This document shows positions 55,435 through 63,728 of a DNA stretch of 64,000 bases, piece after piece. Origin of the DNA: Actinomycetes bacterium. Lineage in GTDB: Bacteria > Actinomycetota > Acidimicrobiia > Acidimicrobiales > RAAP-2. Position 1 is the first letter of the stretch, and each line of letters starts with the position of its first letter. The position numbers were made by a program, and so were the translations under genes. The notes under the pieces are model-generated. The model was given only the letters and a program-made list of their open reading frames with translations. It searched no databases and was not told where the DNA came from. The stretch is from contig JAJYVS010000001.1 of NCBI GenBank assembly GCA_021791895.1, forward strand, positions 1 to 64,000, written 5' to 3'.

Positions 55435-56279
55435 TTAAAACAGCAACGACATGAGCTCGGCCAGAACCTCGCTCGCATCGGCGGCGACGCCTCGCTTCTC
55501 GAGCCAGCCGCACGCGTTGAGGACGTCGCGCTCCAAGAGCCGCAGTTTGTCGGGATTGAGGATCGGATCGACCGCCTGGGGAAGGCCGATGACATAGAGC
55601 CGGCTCTCCCAGACCAAGAGGTTGTAGGGCGACAGGTCGACGTGGACCACCCCGTGGGCGGTCATGAGGGTCAGGTTCTCCAGCAGCTGGCGATAGAGGT
55701 CGGCGGCGAACTCTCGAGGCGCCCGCGGAAGTGGGCCAGCGGAGAGCGGCCAGCGACACATCGCCGAGATACTCGACATGACCTCGCGGCCCCTGCGCTG
55801 CACGGGGTAGGGCACCGACGCCACCGCGCTCCAGAGGCGGCCGAGGACCTCGAACTCGGTCTCCACCCACTGTTGGGCCCGGAAGGCCATGCCGACCCGG
55901 GTCCCCTGCGTCGCGCCTTGTCGACGCGGCTCTCAGCAGTCCTCCGGTTCCTTCGATAGCGGCCGTCGTTTCGGAACATACGGTCCTCGAACTGCCGGTA
56001 CCGCTTCGAGGCGAGCAGGTTGCTCCGGTCGTCGATCGACCGCTCCACCAGGTGGACGTCGGCCTCCTTGCCCGTTTTCAAGAGACCGAGATCGACCTGC
56101 CGGGCGCGGTCCTCGGTGGTGGCCCAACCGGGCACCGGCCCCGGGCCGTGCTGGGTCCCGACCGATTGGTATGTCGATGCCTCGAGATCGGGCTCGTCGT
56201 CGTCCCACGACGACAAGGGCCGGACGATCTTCTCGAAGCCGTTTGAAGCGAGGAAAGGTTCATCCTCTTGGTCGTGCAC
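55435..56279 (-). pseudogene. RIO-type serine kinase, frameshifted and catalytically altered
   Basis: A RIO1-like kinase of about 280 residues split between two frames. The N-terminal half starts GTG at 56279 (GGAGG five bases upstream) with LLKTGKEADVHLVERS (ATP-binding lysine region) and YRQFEDRMFRNDGRYRRNRR. The frame changes near 55905, and the second half continues VGMAFRAQQWVETEFEVLGRL and GVVHVDLSPYNLLVW, the RIO catalytic loop. The metal-binding segment reads VIGLPQAVDP where I(D)xPQ is expected, so the essential Asp is Gly. Two defects together suggest real loss of function. Confidence 0.8.
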
Positions 56280-56326
56280 AGCTGCCTCCACTCGGGATGC
56301 GAGTGGTGCCAACGGCCGAGGCGAGG

Positions 56327-56386
56327 TTAGCGACGCAACAGGACGAGAACGAACAGCGCGCCGGCACCCGAAATCTTGTTCTTCAT
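56327..56386 (-). CDS. Possible 19-residue hydrophobic peptide
   Basis: A short frame MKNKISGAGALFVLVLLRR starts at ATG 56386, preceded by a near-perfect GGAGGGAGGTG ribosome-binding site about nine bases away. It has a basic N-terminus, a hydrophobic core and a basic end, like a tiny membrane peptide. It lies 47 bases upstream of the RIO kinase start on the same strand, so it could be a leader peptide or an independent small protein. Only the ribosome-binding site and composition support it. Confidence 0.4.
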   Translation of the reverse strand: MKNKISGAGALFVLVLLRR

Positions 56387-56476
56387 CGCTGACGCACCTC
56401 CCTCCGTCGCACTCGCTCGAGATGGCGATTCAACCACACGACCGGTCCACTTCGAACGGCGGGCCGTGAACGCTGC

Positions 56477-57019
56477 TCAATCGACCTCGCGGCCGAGGAA
56501 CGCCGCCAGTCGATCACCGGCCGGCCGCCCCGGATCGCAGCGCATCTCGGGCCCGAAGGGCCGCCCGGGCCCGCGAAGCTGGTCGGTGACGATCTGGCGC
56601 GACACCTCCAGTGCCTCCTTCGCGAGTTCCGGCTCGATGTCGGTGGGTTGACCGGTGGCCTTGGCCAGGTCCCAGGCGTGCACCAGGGCGTCCCGGGCCC
56701 GCATGCCGACGATCACGGTGCCCGGCATCGAGCCCATGCGGGTCACGTACTCCCGCTCCAGTCCCCCCGGCGCGGCGAACGTCGCCTGGGCCGCTCGCGC
56801 CGAGGCGGCGTGCAGCTGAATGAGCGTGGGGAGGTCGTCGGGAAGCTCGGGGGCGGGGCTGCCGGCGACCCGGTGGTTGCCCGCGATGACGTGGGCGACC
56901 AGGTCCCGCACCGACCATTCGGTGCACGGGGTCGGGGTTTCGAGCTGATCGGGTCGGACCGCGCTCAGGACGGCGGCAAAGGCCGACTGGGCGCGCTCGT
57001 GAGCAGCGAGGGGGTTCAT
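56477..57019 (-). CDS. TIGR03086-type protein (DinB / mycothiol maleylpyruvate isomerase fold)
   Basis: A 180-residue helical protein: TPCTEWSVRDLVAHVIAGNH with the metal-binding His, MRARDALVHAWDLAKATGQP, and a C-terminal FGPEMRCDPGRPAGDRLAAFLGR. This is the actinobacterial TIGR03086 family within the DinB/mycothiol-dependent maleylpyruvate isomerase superfamily. A thiol-transferase role is possible but unproven. ATG at 57019 gives the family start; longer frames upstream are not homologous. Confidence 0.88.
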   Translation of the reverse strand: MNPLAAHERAQSAFAAVLSAVRPDQLETPTPCTEWSVRDLVAHVIAGNHRVAGSPAPELPDDLPTLIQLHAASARAAQATFAAPGGLEREYVTRMGSMPGTVIVGMRARDALVHAWDLAKATGQPTDIEPELAKEALEVSRQIVTDQLRGPGRPFGPEMRCDPGRPAGDRLAAFLGREVD

Positions 57020-57156
57020 CGCCCCGGCAGTCTTGCTCGCCCCGAGAGGTCCCGCCACCAACCACGGGCCCATGCATCCGAGTGTGAGGTCCGGCCGGCC
57101 GATCGACACGATGACGCCCGGGGTCGACCGCCCGTTGTCCCCCCGGACCGCCGCTA

Positions 57157-57169
57157 CTACCCTGGGTAG
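57157..57169. promoter_or_regulatory. Perfect 13-base palindrome
   Basis: CTACCCTGGGTAG is perfectly symmetric about a central T. It lies in the 280-base divergent spacer between the TIGR03086 gene and the gene at 57300, about 130 bases from each start. A repressor site is plausible. Confidence 0.4.
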
Positions 57170-57188
57170 CCCGCTCGACCCGGCAACG

Positions 57189-57217
57189 GTGCCCCCGGTC
57201 AGACCGGACCGGGGCAC
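57189..57217 (+). other. Hairpin upstream of the gene at 57300
   Basis: GTGCCCCCGGTC pairs with GACCGGGGCAC in an 11-base-pair stem with a single bulged C and loop AGACCG. It lies about 80 bases before the start codon, so in the mRNA it would be a leader structure or attenuator. No known riboswitch was recognised. Confidence 0.35.
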
Positions 57218-57299
57218 CCGGGTTCGCCGGCGACGGGACCGAACCTGAGCACGTGCAACCCGAGCAGTGCCGGGCACCTGCAGCGGAGGGAGCCGGACA

Positions 57300-57605
57300 A
57301 TGTCGGCAACGCTGAGACTGACCCGCGAAGGATTCGGCATCGAGCTTCGGCGGGGTCGCTTCGAGGTCACGATCGACGGCGAAGCGGTGGGGTCGATCGA
57401 CTGGCACGAGACGTTCGAGACGACACTCGAACCGGGCCACCACACCCTGCGTCTGCGGGTGGGCCGCTACTCGAGCCGCGATCACCGGTTCGACGTCGCC
57501 GACGGCGAGACGATCAGCTTCCGGTGCCACGGGGCCATGGTCTGGCCGAGGTACGTGGCCTCGCTCGCGCGACCGGACCTGGCCATCATGGTCGGGAGCA
57601 CGTGA
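57300..57605 (+). CDS. Small beta-rich hypothetical protein
   Basis: A 101-residue protein of alternating strands (FEVTIDGEAVGSIDWHETFE, PGHHTLRLRVGRYSSRDHRF, ETISFRCHGAMVWPRYVASL). The pattern resembles a PEGA-like or beta-sandwich domain, but I cannot name the family firmly. ATG at 57300 has GGAGGGAG upstream. Its stop overlaps the start of the cupin gene (GTGA), so the two are expressed together. Confidence 0.7.
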   Translation: MSATLRLTREGFGIELRRGRFEVTIDGEAVGSIDWHETFETTLEPGHHTLRLRVGRYSSRDHRFDVADGETISFRCHGAMVWPRYVASLARPDLAIMVGST

Positions 57606-57868
57606 CGGTGGCCAGAGACTTCGACGAGGAAATGGCGGCGGCCGGTCGAACCGTCCACACCTGGTCGAACGGCCCCGGCTTCACCTACGAGACCCATGCC
57701 CACCACTACCGCAAGGAGCTGTGCTGCCTCGAAGGTTCCATCCGCTTCAGCACCGTCGAGTGGGACATCGAGCTGGCCGAGGGCGATCGACTGGTCATCG
57801 AATCCGGGGTCGAGCACTCGGCCGTCGTCGGCCCCGCGGGCGTCCGCTGTGCCGAAGCCCATGGCTGA
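57602..57868 (+). CDS. Cupin-domain protein
   Basis: An 88-residue single-domain cupin. The metal motifs are ETHAHHYRKELCCLEGSIRF (His-x-His-x3-4-Glu-x6-Gly) and the second strand pair LAEGDRLVIESGVEHSAVVG. GTG at 57602 overlaps the preceding stop by four bases. Small cupins like this bind metal and act as sensors or simple enzymes; the ligand is unknown. Confidence 0.85.
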   Translation: MTVARDFDEEMAAAGRTVHTWSNGPGFTYETHAHHYRKELCCLEGSIRFSTVEWDIELAEGDRLVIESGVEHSAVVGPAGVRCAEAHG

Positions 57869-57958
57869 ACCCCCCGAGCTGCGCCGAGGAGATCCGGGGC
57901 CGGCGGCCGGAGCGCGACGGGGCCGGCGAACCGCCGCCTCCGGCTCGTCCGGGCAGCG

Positions 57959-58912
57959 GTGAAGGTCGAGGCGCTCACCGCCACCTGCTTGGACGAGGCC
58001 GCCGAGCTCCTGGCCGCCACCCAACGAGCCGGAGAAGGGCCGGCCTCAGGGGTCTGGCGAGCCAGCGCTGCGGCCGAGGTGATCGCCGCGAGCCTCCCCG
58101 GCGCCCTGGCCCTGGCCGCGATGGAGCGCGGGGTGCTCGTCGGCTTCCTCGTCGTCCCCCTCCCCGGAGCGCCCGGCGCCGATCCGGTCCGGATCCTCGA
58201 CCACCACCATGCCGCCGACCCCGGGCGGGCCCGGGACGCCTACCGGGCCCTGTACGCGCCTGCCGCGGCCAGCCTCGTCGGCTTCGGGTGCTTTCACCAC
58301 GTCGTCCGCGTCCTGATCGAGCCGCCCGGGGCGGTCCAGGCCTTCGGTGAGCTGGGCTTCGGGGTCGACCAGATCAAAGGGGTCCAGCCGCTCGGCTCCC
58401 GGCTCTCCGCGACCGGCGAGCCGGGCGAAGCCGGGCTCGACGACGTCGACGAGCTGGTCTCCCTGTACATCGAGTTGGCCACCTACCACGCCCGGTCCCC
58501 GGTCCTCAGGCCGGCCGCGCTCGACGTCGCCGCCACGAGGAGCGAGCTGGTCGACACGGTCGAGGACCCCCGTCGCACGATCCTCGTCGCCCGCGATGGC
58601 CGGCGGATCATCGGCATGATCGAGGCCCACCCCGACGCCCGCCATCTCGACACCGTCACCATCGGCCTCAATATCGTGACCGAGCGCGCCCGCTCCCGCG
58701 GCGTGGGGACCGCGCTGCTCGACGGGGTGCTCGGCTGGGGGCTCGACGCCGGCTACCGGCACTGCGCGGTGAGCTGGGCCTCGGCCAACCTTGTGAGCGA
58801 CGCCTTTTACCGGGCGCGAGGCTTCGTCCCGTTCCGCTACGAGCTCGTCCGGCGGATCGACCCCGAGGTGAGCTGGGCGAACGAACGGCTCGACTACTCG
58901 CTCCTCGGCTAG
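57959..58912 (+). CDS. GNAT family acetyltransferase (two-domain)
   Basis: A 317-residue protein with two acetyltransferase-like halves. The second is clearest: ILVARDGRRIIGMIEAHPDA, the acetyl-CoA loop RARSRGVGTALLDGVLGWGL, and SWASANLVSDAFYRARGFVPF. The first half (GALALAAMERGVLVGFLVVPL) is degenerate and probably non-catalytic. GTG at 57959. It is co-directional with the cupin gene, 90 bases upstream. The stop is TAG. Confidence 0.82.
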   Translation: MKVEALTATCLDEAAELLAATQRAGEGPASGVWRASAAAEVIAASLPGALALAAMERGVLVGFLVVPLPGAPGADPVRILDHHHAADPGRARDAYRALYAPAAASLVGFGCFHHVVRVLIEPPGAVQAFGELGFGVDQIKGVQPLGSRLSATGEPGEAGLDDVDELVSLYIELATYHARSPVLRPAALDVAATRSELVDTVEDPRRTILVARDGRRIIGMIEAHPDARHLDTVTIGLNIVTERARSRGVGTALLDGVLGWGLDAGYRHCAVSWASANLVSDAFYRARGFVPFRYELVRRIDPEVSWANERLDYSLLG

Positions 58913-58961
58913 GGCGAGCCGGCGACGGGCCGACCGTCCGGCACCGCCGCCCCCTCTTCGA

Positions 58962-59732
58962 TCAGGGCGCGCCCTTCTTCAGCAGCTCGACCGCCTCGGC
59001 GTCGTCGAGCACCTGGCCGGTGCAGGACTCGGGGGTCTGCGTGGCCAGCAGGATGGCCGCCTCCACGTAGTTGTCCGGCGTCGGCAGGTCGGCCCGGACC
59101 TCGACCGGCGCGGTGCCGGCACCGCGGTAGCGGAGCCCGGGGGTCGCGATGGCTCCGACCGGCTTGAGCGCGTTGACCGCGATCCCGTTGTCCTTCTGCT
59201 CGGCCGCCAGGCCGATGGTGAAGGCCTCGATCGCCCGCTTGGTCGCGCCGTAGTGGGACCCGCCCCGGGCGGCCACCGAGGAGATGTTGATGATGTTGCC
59301 GCTGTGCTGGTCGATCATCGTCGGCAGCACCGCCCGGGCGCAGTGGAACGGACCGTGGACGTTGATGCGGAACTCGAGTTCCCAGTGCCGGGGCTCAATC
59401 TGGGAGATCCGCCCGGGCGGCTGCACGGCGGCGTTGTTCATGAGGACGTCGATCCGCCCGAACCGGGCCAGGACCGCTTCCACCATCGCCGCGATCGACG
59501 CCGTGTCGCCGACATTGCACACGACCGGCATCGCCTCGGCGCCGGCCTCCTCCACCATCTTGGCCGTCTCGTAGATGGTCCCCGGGAGGTTGGGGTCGCG
59601 CGCCTGCTCGGTCCTCGCGGCCACCACCACCCGGGCCCCCTCCCGCCCGTAGCCGACCGCACAGTACTGACCGAGCCCGCGACTGGCCCCGGTGATGATG
59701 GCCACCTTGCCGTTCAAGCGTCCGTCGCTCAC
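58962..59732 (-). CDS. Short-chain dehydrogenase/reductase
   Basis: A 256-residue SDR. The cofactor loop is IITGASRGLGQYCAVGYGRE, followed by MNNAAVQPPGRI, catalytic Ser in NIINISSVAARGG and the YGATK Tyr/Lys pair near residue 160. VVVAARTEQAR after strand 2, with Arg, suggests NADP preference. The substrate is unknown. It is convergent with the GNAT gene and divergent from an MFS transporter. Confidence 0.92.
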   Translation of the reverse strand: MSDGRLNGKVAIITGASRGLGQYCAVGYGREGARVVVAARTEQARDPNLPGTIYETAKMVEEAGAEAMPVVCNVGDTASIAAMVEAVLARFGRIDVLMNNAAVQPPGRISQIEPRHWELEFRINVHGPFHCARAVLPTMIDQHSGNIINISSVAARGGSHYGATKRAIEAFTIGLAAEQKDNGIAVNALKPVGAIATPGLRYRGAGTAPVEVRADLPTPDNYVEAAILLATQTPESCTGQVLDDAEAVELLKKGAP

Positions 59733-59997
59733 GCTGCGCCTCCCCTCTCGTCTTCTCCTCGGGCAGACGACCGCACCGAGCCTTGGCCGTCGTTGCCGTC
59801 GTCGCGGCCCCGGGGCGCACCATAGTGAGCCCGCCCTGGATTGGAAACCTCGAGCACCGCGGCCCCGAGGTCCGGCGGAACGGGCAGGCGGCGCCCTGTT
59901 CCTGGGGGTGCCTCGGGCGTCGGGGCGGAGCGGCGAGGGGGGCGTTTTCGGGCGCGGGACGATCTCGTAGGCTCGAACGATTGACGGCCGTCACCGG

Positions 59998-61554
59998 ATG
60001 AACGCACGCCACAGCGGCCGCCCCCTCCGCGGGGCGGCCGAATTTGCCGGGCGAACCGCTCGGCGCGGTGCGAACGCGGCACGCGCCCGGCTGACGGTCA
60101 CCCTGGGCGGCGCCACCCGGACCCGGGTCGTGGTGGTGCTGGCCGCCGTGCTCGCGCTGAGCAGCGCCGATGCCGCGACCGTCGGGGCGTCGGCCATCCA
60201 GCTCCGTGAGGGTCTGCACATCGACAACACCGACATCGGCCTGTTGGTCGCGGTCAGCTCGCTCGTCGGCGCCGTCGCCTCGGTCCCCTTCGGGATGCTC
60301 GCCGACCGCGTGCGACGTACGTGGACCCTGTCCTTCGCTATCGTGCTCTGGGGCGCGGCCATGCTCTGGAGCGCCACCTCGAGCTCGTTCGGGCATCTCC
60401 TCCTCACCCGGCTGGCCCTCGGGGTGGTCACGGCGGCCGCCGGCCCGATCGTGGCGTCGCTCGTCGGGGACTACTTCCCCGGGGGCGAACGAGGCCGCAT
60501 CTACAGCTTCATCCTGACCGGCGAGCTGGTCGGTGCCGGGGCCGGCTTCGCCATCACCGGCGATGTCGCCGCGCTCTCGTGGCGGGCCGCCTTCGTCATC
60601 CTGGCCCTCCCGGCCTTCTTCCTCGCCTACCTGGTCTTCCACCTGCCCGAACCGGTGCGGGGCGGGCAGGGAGCACTGCGGCCGGAGCTCGGGGTGCTCC
60701 CGGTCCCCGCCGGACAGGTGTCGGAGGAGCCCGAGGCACCGCCGGAGGAGGACGACGCGGCGAAGATCACTGACGCCCAGCGGCTCGCCCTACGCCGGGG
60801 AATCCGCCCCGACGAAAGGCTCCTGTCGGAGCGGCCGAGAGACTCGATGCGCTTCCTCACCGCCGTCCGCTACGTGCTGCACGTGCGGACCAACGTGGCT
60901 CTCATCATCTCGGGGGCCTGTGGCTATTACTTCTTGGCCGGGGTCCAGACCTTCGGGGTCGAGTTCACCCGCGACCAGTACCACGTCGACCAGGTCCTGG
61001 CCAACCTCTTGATGCTGGTGGTCGGGGGCGGCGCGGCGGCCGGGGTCCTGATCGCCGGACCGCTCGGGGACCGGCTGCTCGGGCGGGGGCACTTGAGCGG
61101 GCGGATCCAGGTGGCGGCCTTCGCCGCGGTCGCCGTGGTCCTGCTGTTCATCCCGGCCTTGATCACCCACAGCGCGTTCGCCGCCCTGCCCTACATCGTG
61201 CTCGCCGGCGCCGCGCTCTCGGCGCAGAACCCGCCGATCGACGCCGCCCGCCTCGACATCGTGCCGTCGTTCCTTTGGGGCCGGGCCGAGGGCATCCGAA
61301 CCTTCGTCCGAACCGGGGCCCAGGCGCTCGCGCCGATCCTGTTCGGCGCGGTCTCGGACCTCCTGAGCGGCAACCACCCCTACTCCGGGCTCCGCTGGAC
61401 CTTCGTGATCATGCTGGTCCCGTTGAGCGCCAGTGCGTTCTTCCTGTTCCGAGCGATGAGGCGGTACCCGGTCGACGTGGTGACGGCCGGGGTCGTGGTG
61501 GCCCAGACCGGGGCGTCTGCCGACGGGCACCCGGTGCCCAGGCTCGAGCCCTAG
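59998..61554 (+). CDS. MFS transporter
   Basis: A 518-residue major-facilitator protein with about twelve hydrophobic segments. The cytoplasmic MFS signature is SVPFGMLADRVRRTWTL in loop 2-3, with ALPAFFLAYLVFHLPEPVRG near the middle and a charged central loop (residues about 235-280). It resembles spinster-like or multidrug permeases; the substrate is unknown. ATG at 59998 lacks a clear ribosome-binding site. The 265-base spacer upstream has no other feature I can support. Confidence 0.88.
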   Translation: MNARHSGRPLRGAAEFAGRTARRGANAARARLTVTLGGATRTRVVVVLAAVLALSSADAATVGASAIQLREGLHIDNTDIGLLVAVSSLVGAVASVPFGMLADRVRRTWTLSFAIVLWGAAMLWSATSSSFGHLLLTRLALGVVTAAAGPIVASLVGDYFPGGERGRIYSFILTGELVGAGAGFAITGDVAALSWRAAFVILALPAFFLAYLVFHLPEPVRGGQGALRPELGVLPVPAGQVSEEPEAPPEEDDAAKITDAQRLALRRGIRPDERLLSERPRDSMRFLTAVRYVLHVRTNVALIISGACGYYFLAGVQTFGVEFTRDQYHVDQVLANLLMLVVGGGAAAGVLIAGPLGDRLLGRGHLSGRIQVAAFAAVAVVLLFIPALITHSAFAALPYIVLAGAALSAQNPPIDAARLDIVPSFLWGRAEGIRTFVRTGAQALAPILFGAVSDLLSGNHPYSGLRWTFVIMLVPLSASAFFLFRAMRRYPVDVVTAGVVVAQTGASADGHPVPRLEP

Positions 61555-61581
61555 GGAGACCGGCGCACCCAGGCGGGGTGC

Positions 61582-62394
61582 TCAGCGAGGAAGCCGGTTG
61601 GCCGCCAGGAACGGGCCGACGACGGCCGTCCACTCCTCGGGCCGCTCGAAGTACGGCGAGTGTCCGGCGTCGGCGATCACGTGCAGCTCGGCCCCGGGGA
61701 GCTGGTCGGCCACCAGGGACATCGCCTCGGGGGAGCAGAGCCGGTCGTCGGCCCCGACGACGAGGAGCACCGGGACGTCGATCCGGGCCAATCGCTCCGG
61801 GGGCACCCGCATCTCGGTCAGCATCCTGAAGACCTCGGCGTCGTCGGGCTTGTCGCCCAGGCTCGAGAGCTGTTGGTAGAGGAAGGCGAGGTCGGGTCGG
61901 CGCCGGCAGAATGCCTCACCGAGCGCGGGGTGCTCCCCGATCCCCCCGCTGACCCGACGGGCCATCGCCGACCCGGCGGTCCTCCGCACCACCGCGTCGA
62001 TCTCGTCGCTCGAGACCCCGGCGAGGGTGTCGGTCAGCACGAGTCCGGCCACCCGCTCGGGGTGCTCGACGGCAAAGGCGAGCGTGACCCATCCACCCAT
62101 CGACTGCCCCACCAGCTGCACCTGGCCGATTTCCAGATGGTCGAGCAGTGCTCGGAGGTCCCCGACCGCCGGTTCCGGGCCGTAGTGGCCGCTCGCTCGG
62201 GTGGAGTTCCCGAAACCCCGCTGGTCCCAGGTGATCACGCGGTGGTGCTCGGCGAGGGCCGGTACCACCCGCCACCACGACGCATGGTTGCCCCCCAGGC
62301 CGTGGCTGAGGACCACCGGGTCGCCGGCGCCCATCGACTCGTAGTAGAGGCGCTCCCCCTGGTGCTCGAAGCTGCCGGTCTCCCGGTCGACCAT
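61582..62394 (-). CDS. Alpha/beta-fold hydrolase
   Basis: A 270-residue hydrolase with oxyanion-hole VVLSHGLGGNHASWW, nucleophile elbow VGQSMGGWVTLAF (Ser near residue 97), acid residue in VVGADDRLCSPEAM and catalytic His in ADAGHSPYFERPEEW. The sequence is close to the 3-oxoadipate enol-lactonase/haloperoxidase-like group, but specificity cannot be read. ATG at 62394; a TTG two codons earlier is in frame. It is divergent from the PatB-like gene by about 95 bases and convergent with the MFS gene. Confidence 0.92.
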   Translation of the reverse strand: MVDRETGSFEHQGERLYYESMGAGDPVVLSHGLGGNHASWWRVVPALAEHHRVITWDQRGFGNSTRASGHYGPEPAVGDLRALLDHLEIGQVQLVGQSMGGWVTLAFAVEHPERVAGLVLTDTLAGVSSDEIDAVVRRTAGSAMARRVSGGIGEHPALGEAFCRRRPDLAFLYQQLSSLGDKPDDAEVFRMLTEMRVPPERLARIDVPVLLVVGADDRLCSPEAMSLVADQLPGAELHVIADAGHSPYFERPEEWTAVVGPFLAANRLPR

Positions 62395-62489
62395 GGCCAA
62401 GAGCTTGGCACGTCGGTCTCGCGACCCTTCGACCGGCCCCGGAGGCCAAGCGGCGGGGAGCGACGCCGCGCTGTGGGAACCTTCTTCGG

Positions 62490-63662
62490 ATGGTCCCCAT
62501 GGACGCTCAGGCCGACGCCGATCCCGCCGAGGTCCCGGCGGATCCCCTTGAGGTCCTCCACGAGCGGCGCAGCTCGAAATGGCAGACCCATCCGGCCGAC
62601 GTGCTGCCGCTGACCGTCGCCGAGATGGACTTCGCGCTGGCGCCCCCGGTGGCCCGGGTGTTGTCCCGGGCCCTCGAGCGGTCCGACACCGGCTATGCCA
62701 CCGGGGCCGGCCTCCGCGAAGCGCTCGCCGGCTTCGCCCATCGGCGCTGGGGTTGGGAGATCGACCCGGGATCGGTGACGGCCGTGCCCGACGTCGGGAT
62801 GGGGGTGGTCGAGGCGCTCCGCGCCCTCACCTCCCCCGGCGACTCGATCGTGATCAACACGCCCGTGTACCCGCCCTTCTTCGGGTGGATCCCCGAGGTC
62901 GGAGCCCGGGTGGTGGAATCACCCCTGGTCGTCGACGGATCGGGGTGGCACCTGGACCTGGCCGGGCTGGAAGAGGTGTTCGCCCAGCGACCGGCGGTCT
63001 ACCTCTTGTGCAACCCCCACAATCCGGTCGGGCGGGCCCACAGCCCGGCCGAGCTGGCCGAGGTCGTCCGGCTGGCCGACCGGTTTGGGGTCACGGTCGT
63101 GAGCGACGAGATCCACGGCCCGCTGGCGCTGGCCGGGTCCCGGTTCACCCCCATGCTGACCGTGCCCGGCGCCGCGGCGGTGACGATCAGCGCACTGTCG
63201 GCCAGCAAGGCCTTCAACCTCGCCGGACTGAAGTGCGCCATGGTGGTGACGGCGTCACCGGCCATGGCGGCGGTCGTCGACCGCTTCGCCGTCTACGCGC
63301 GGTCGCGCACCGGGCACCTCGGGGTGCTCGCCACCCTCGCCGCGCTGCACGAAGGCGAGGGGTGGCTCGACCGCCTATTGATCACCCTCTCGGCCCGCCG
63401 CGAGCAGCTGGGCTCGCTCCTGGCCGAGCGGCTGGGGATGATCCACTGGCACCCGCCTGAGGCCACCTACCTGGCCTGGCTGGACTGCCGGAGGATCGGC
63501 GAGGGGACCGTGCCCTACGAGCGGTTCCTCGACCGGGGCCGGGTGGCGCTCGAGCCTGGACCGCACTTCGGCTCGGCGGGGAGCGGGTACGTGCGCCTCA
63601 ACTTCGCCACCGGGGCCGACCTGCTCGCCGAGGCGATCGACCGGATGGCCCGGGCATTGTGA
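62490..63662 (+). CDS. PLP-dependent C-S lyase / aminotransferase (PatB/MalY type)
   Basis: A 390-residue fold-type I PLP enzyme. It opens with RRSSKWQTHPADVLPLTVAEMDF, the MalY/PatB hallmark, and continues LLCNPHNPVGRAHSPAEL, VVSDEIHGPL and the PLP lysine in LSASKAFNLAGLKCA. Members cleave cystathionine or cysteine conjugates to thiols, pyruvate and ammonia. Either ATG (62490 or 62499) may start it; neither has a good ribosome-binding site. Confidence 0.93.
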   Translation: MVPMDAQADADPAEVPADPLEVLHERRSSKWQTHPADVLPLTVAEMDFALAPPVARVLSRALERSDTGYATGAGLREALAGFAHRRWGWEIDPGSVTAVPDVGMGVVEALRALTSPGDSIVINTPVYPPFFGWIPEVGARVVESPLVVDGSGWHLDLAGLEEVFAQRPAVYLLCNPHNPVGRAHSPAELAEVVRLADRFGVTVVSDEIHGPLALAGSRFTPMLTVPGAAAVTISALSASKAFNLAGLKCAMVVTASPAMAAVVDRFAVYARSRTGHLGVLATLAALHEGEGWLDRLLITLSARREQLGSLLAERLGMIHWHPPEATYLAWLDCRRIGEGTVPYERFLDRGRVALEPGPHFGSAGSGYVRLNFATGADLLAEAIDRMARAL

Positions 63663-63728
63663 GGGCGCGCCGGTCCCGCGGGGCTCGGTAGCGTCGGGTC
63701 GGTGCCGCTCTAGCCACTCCGACAGGCG

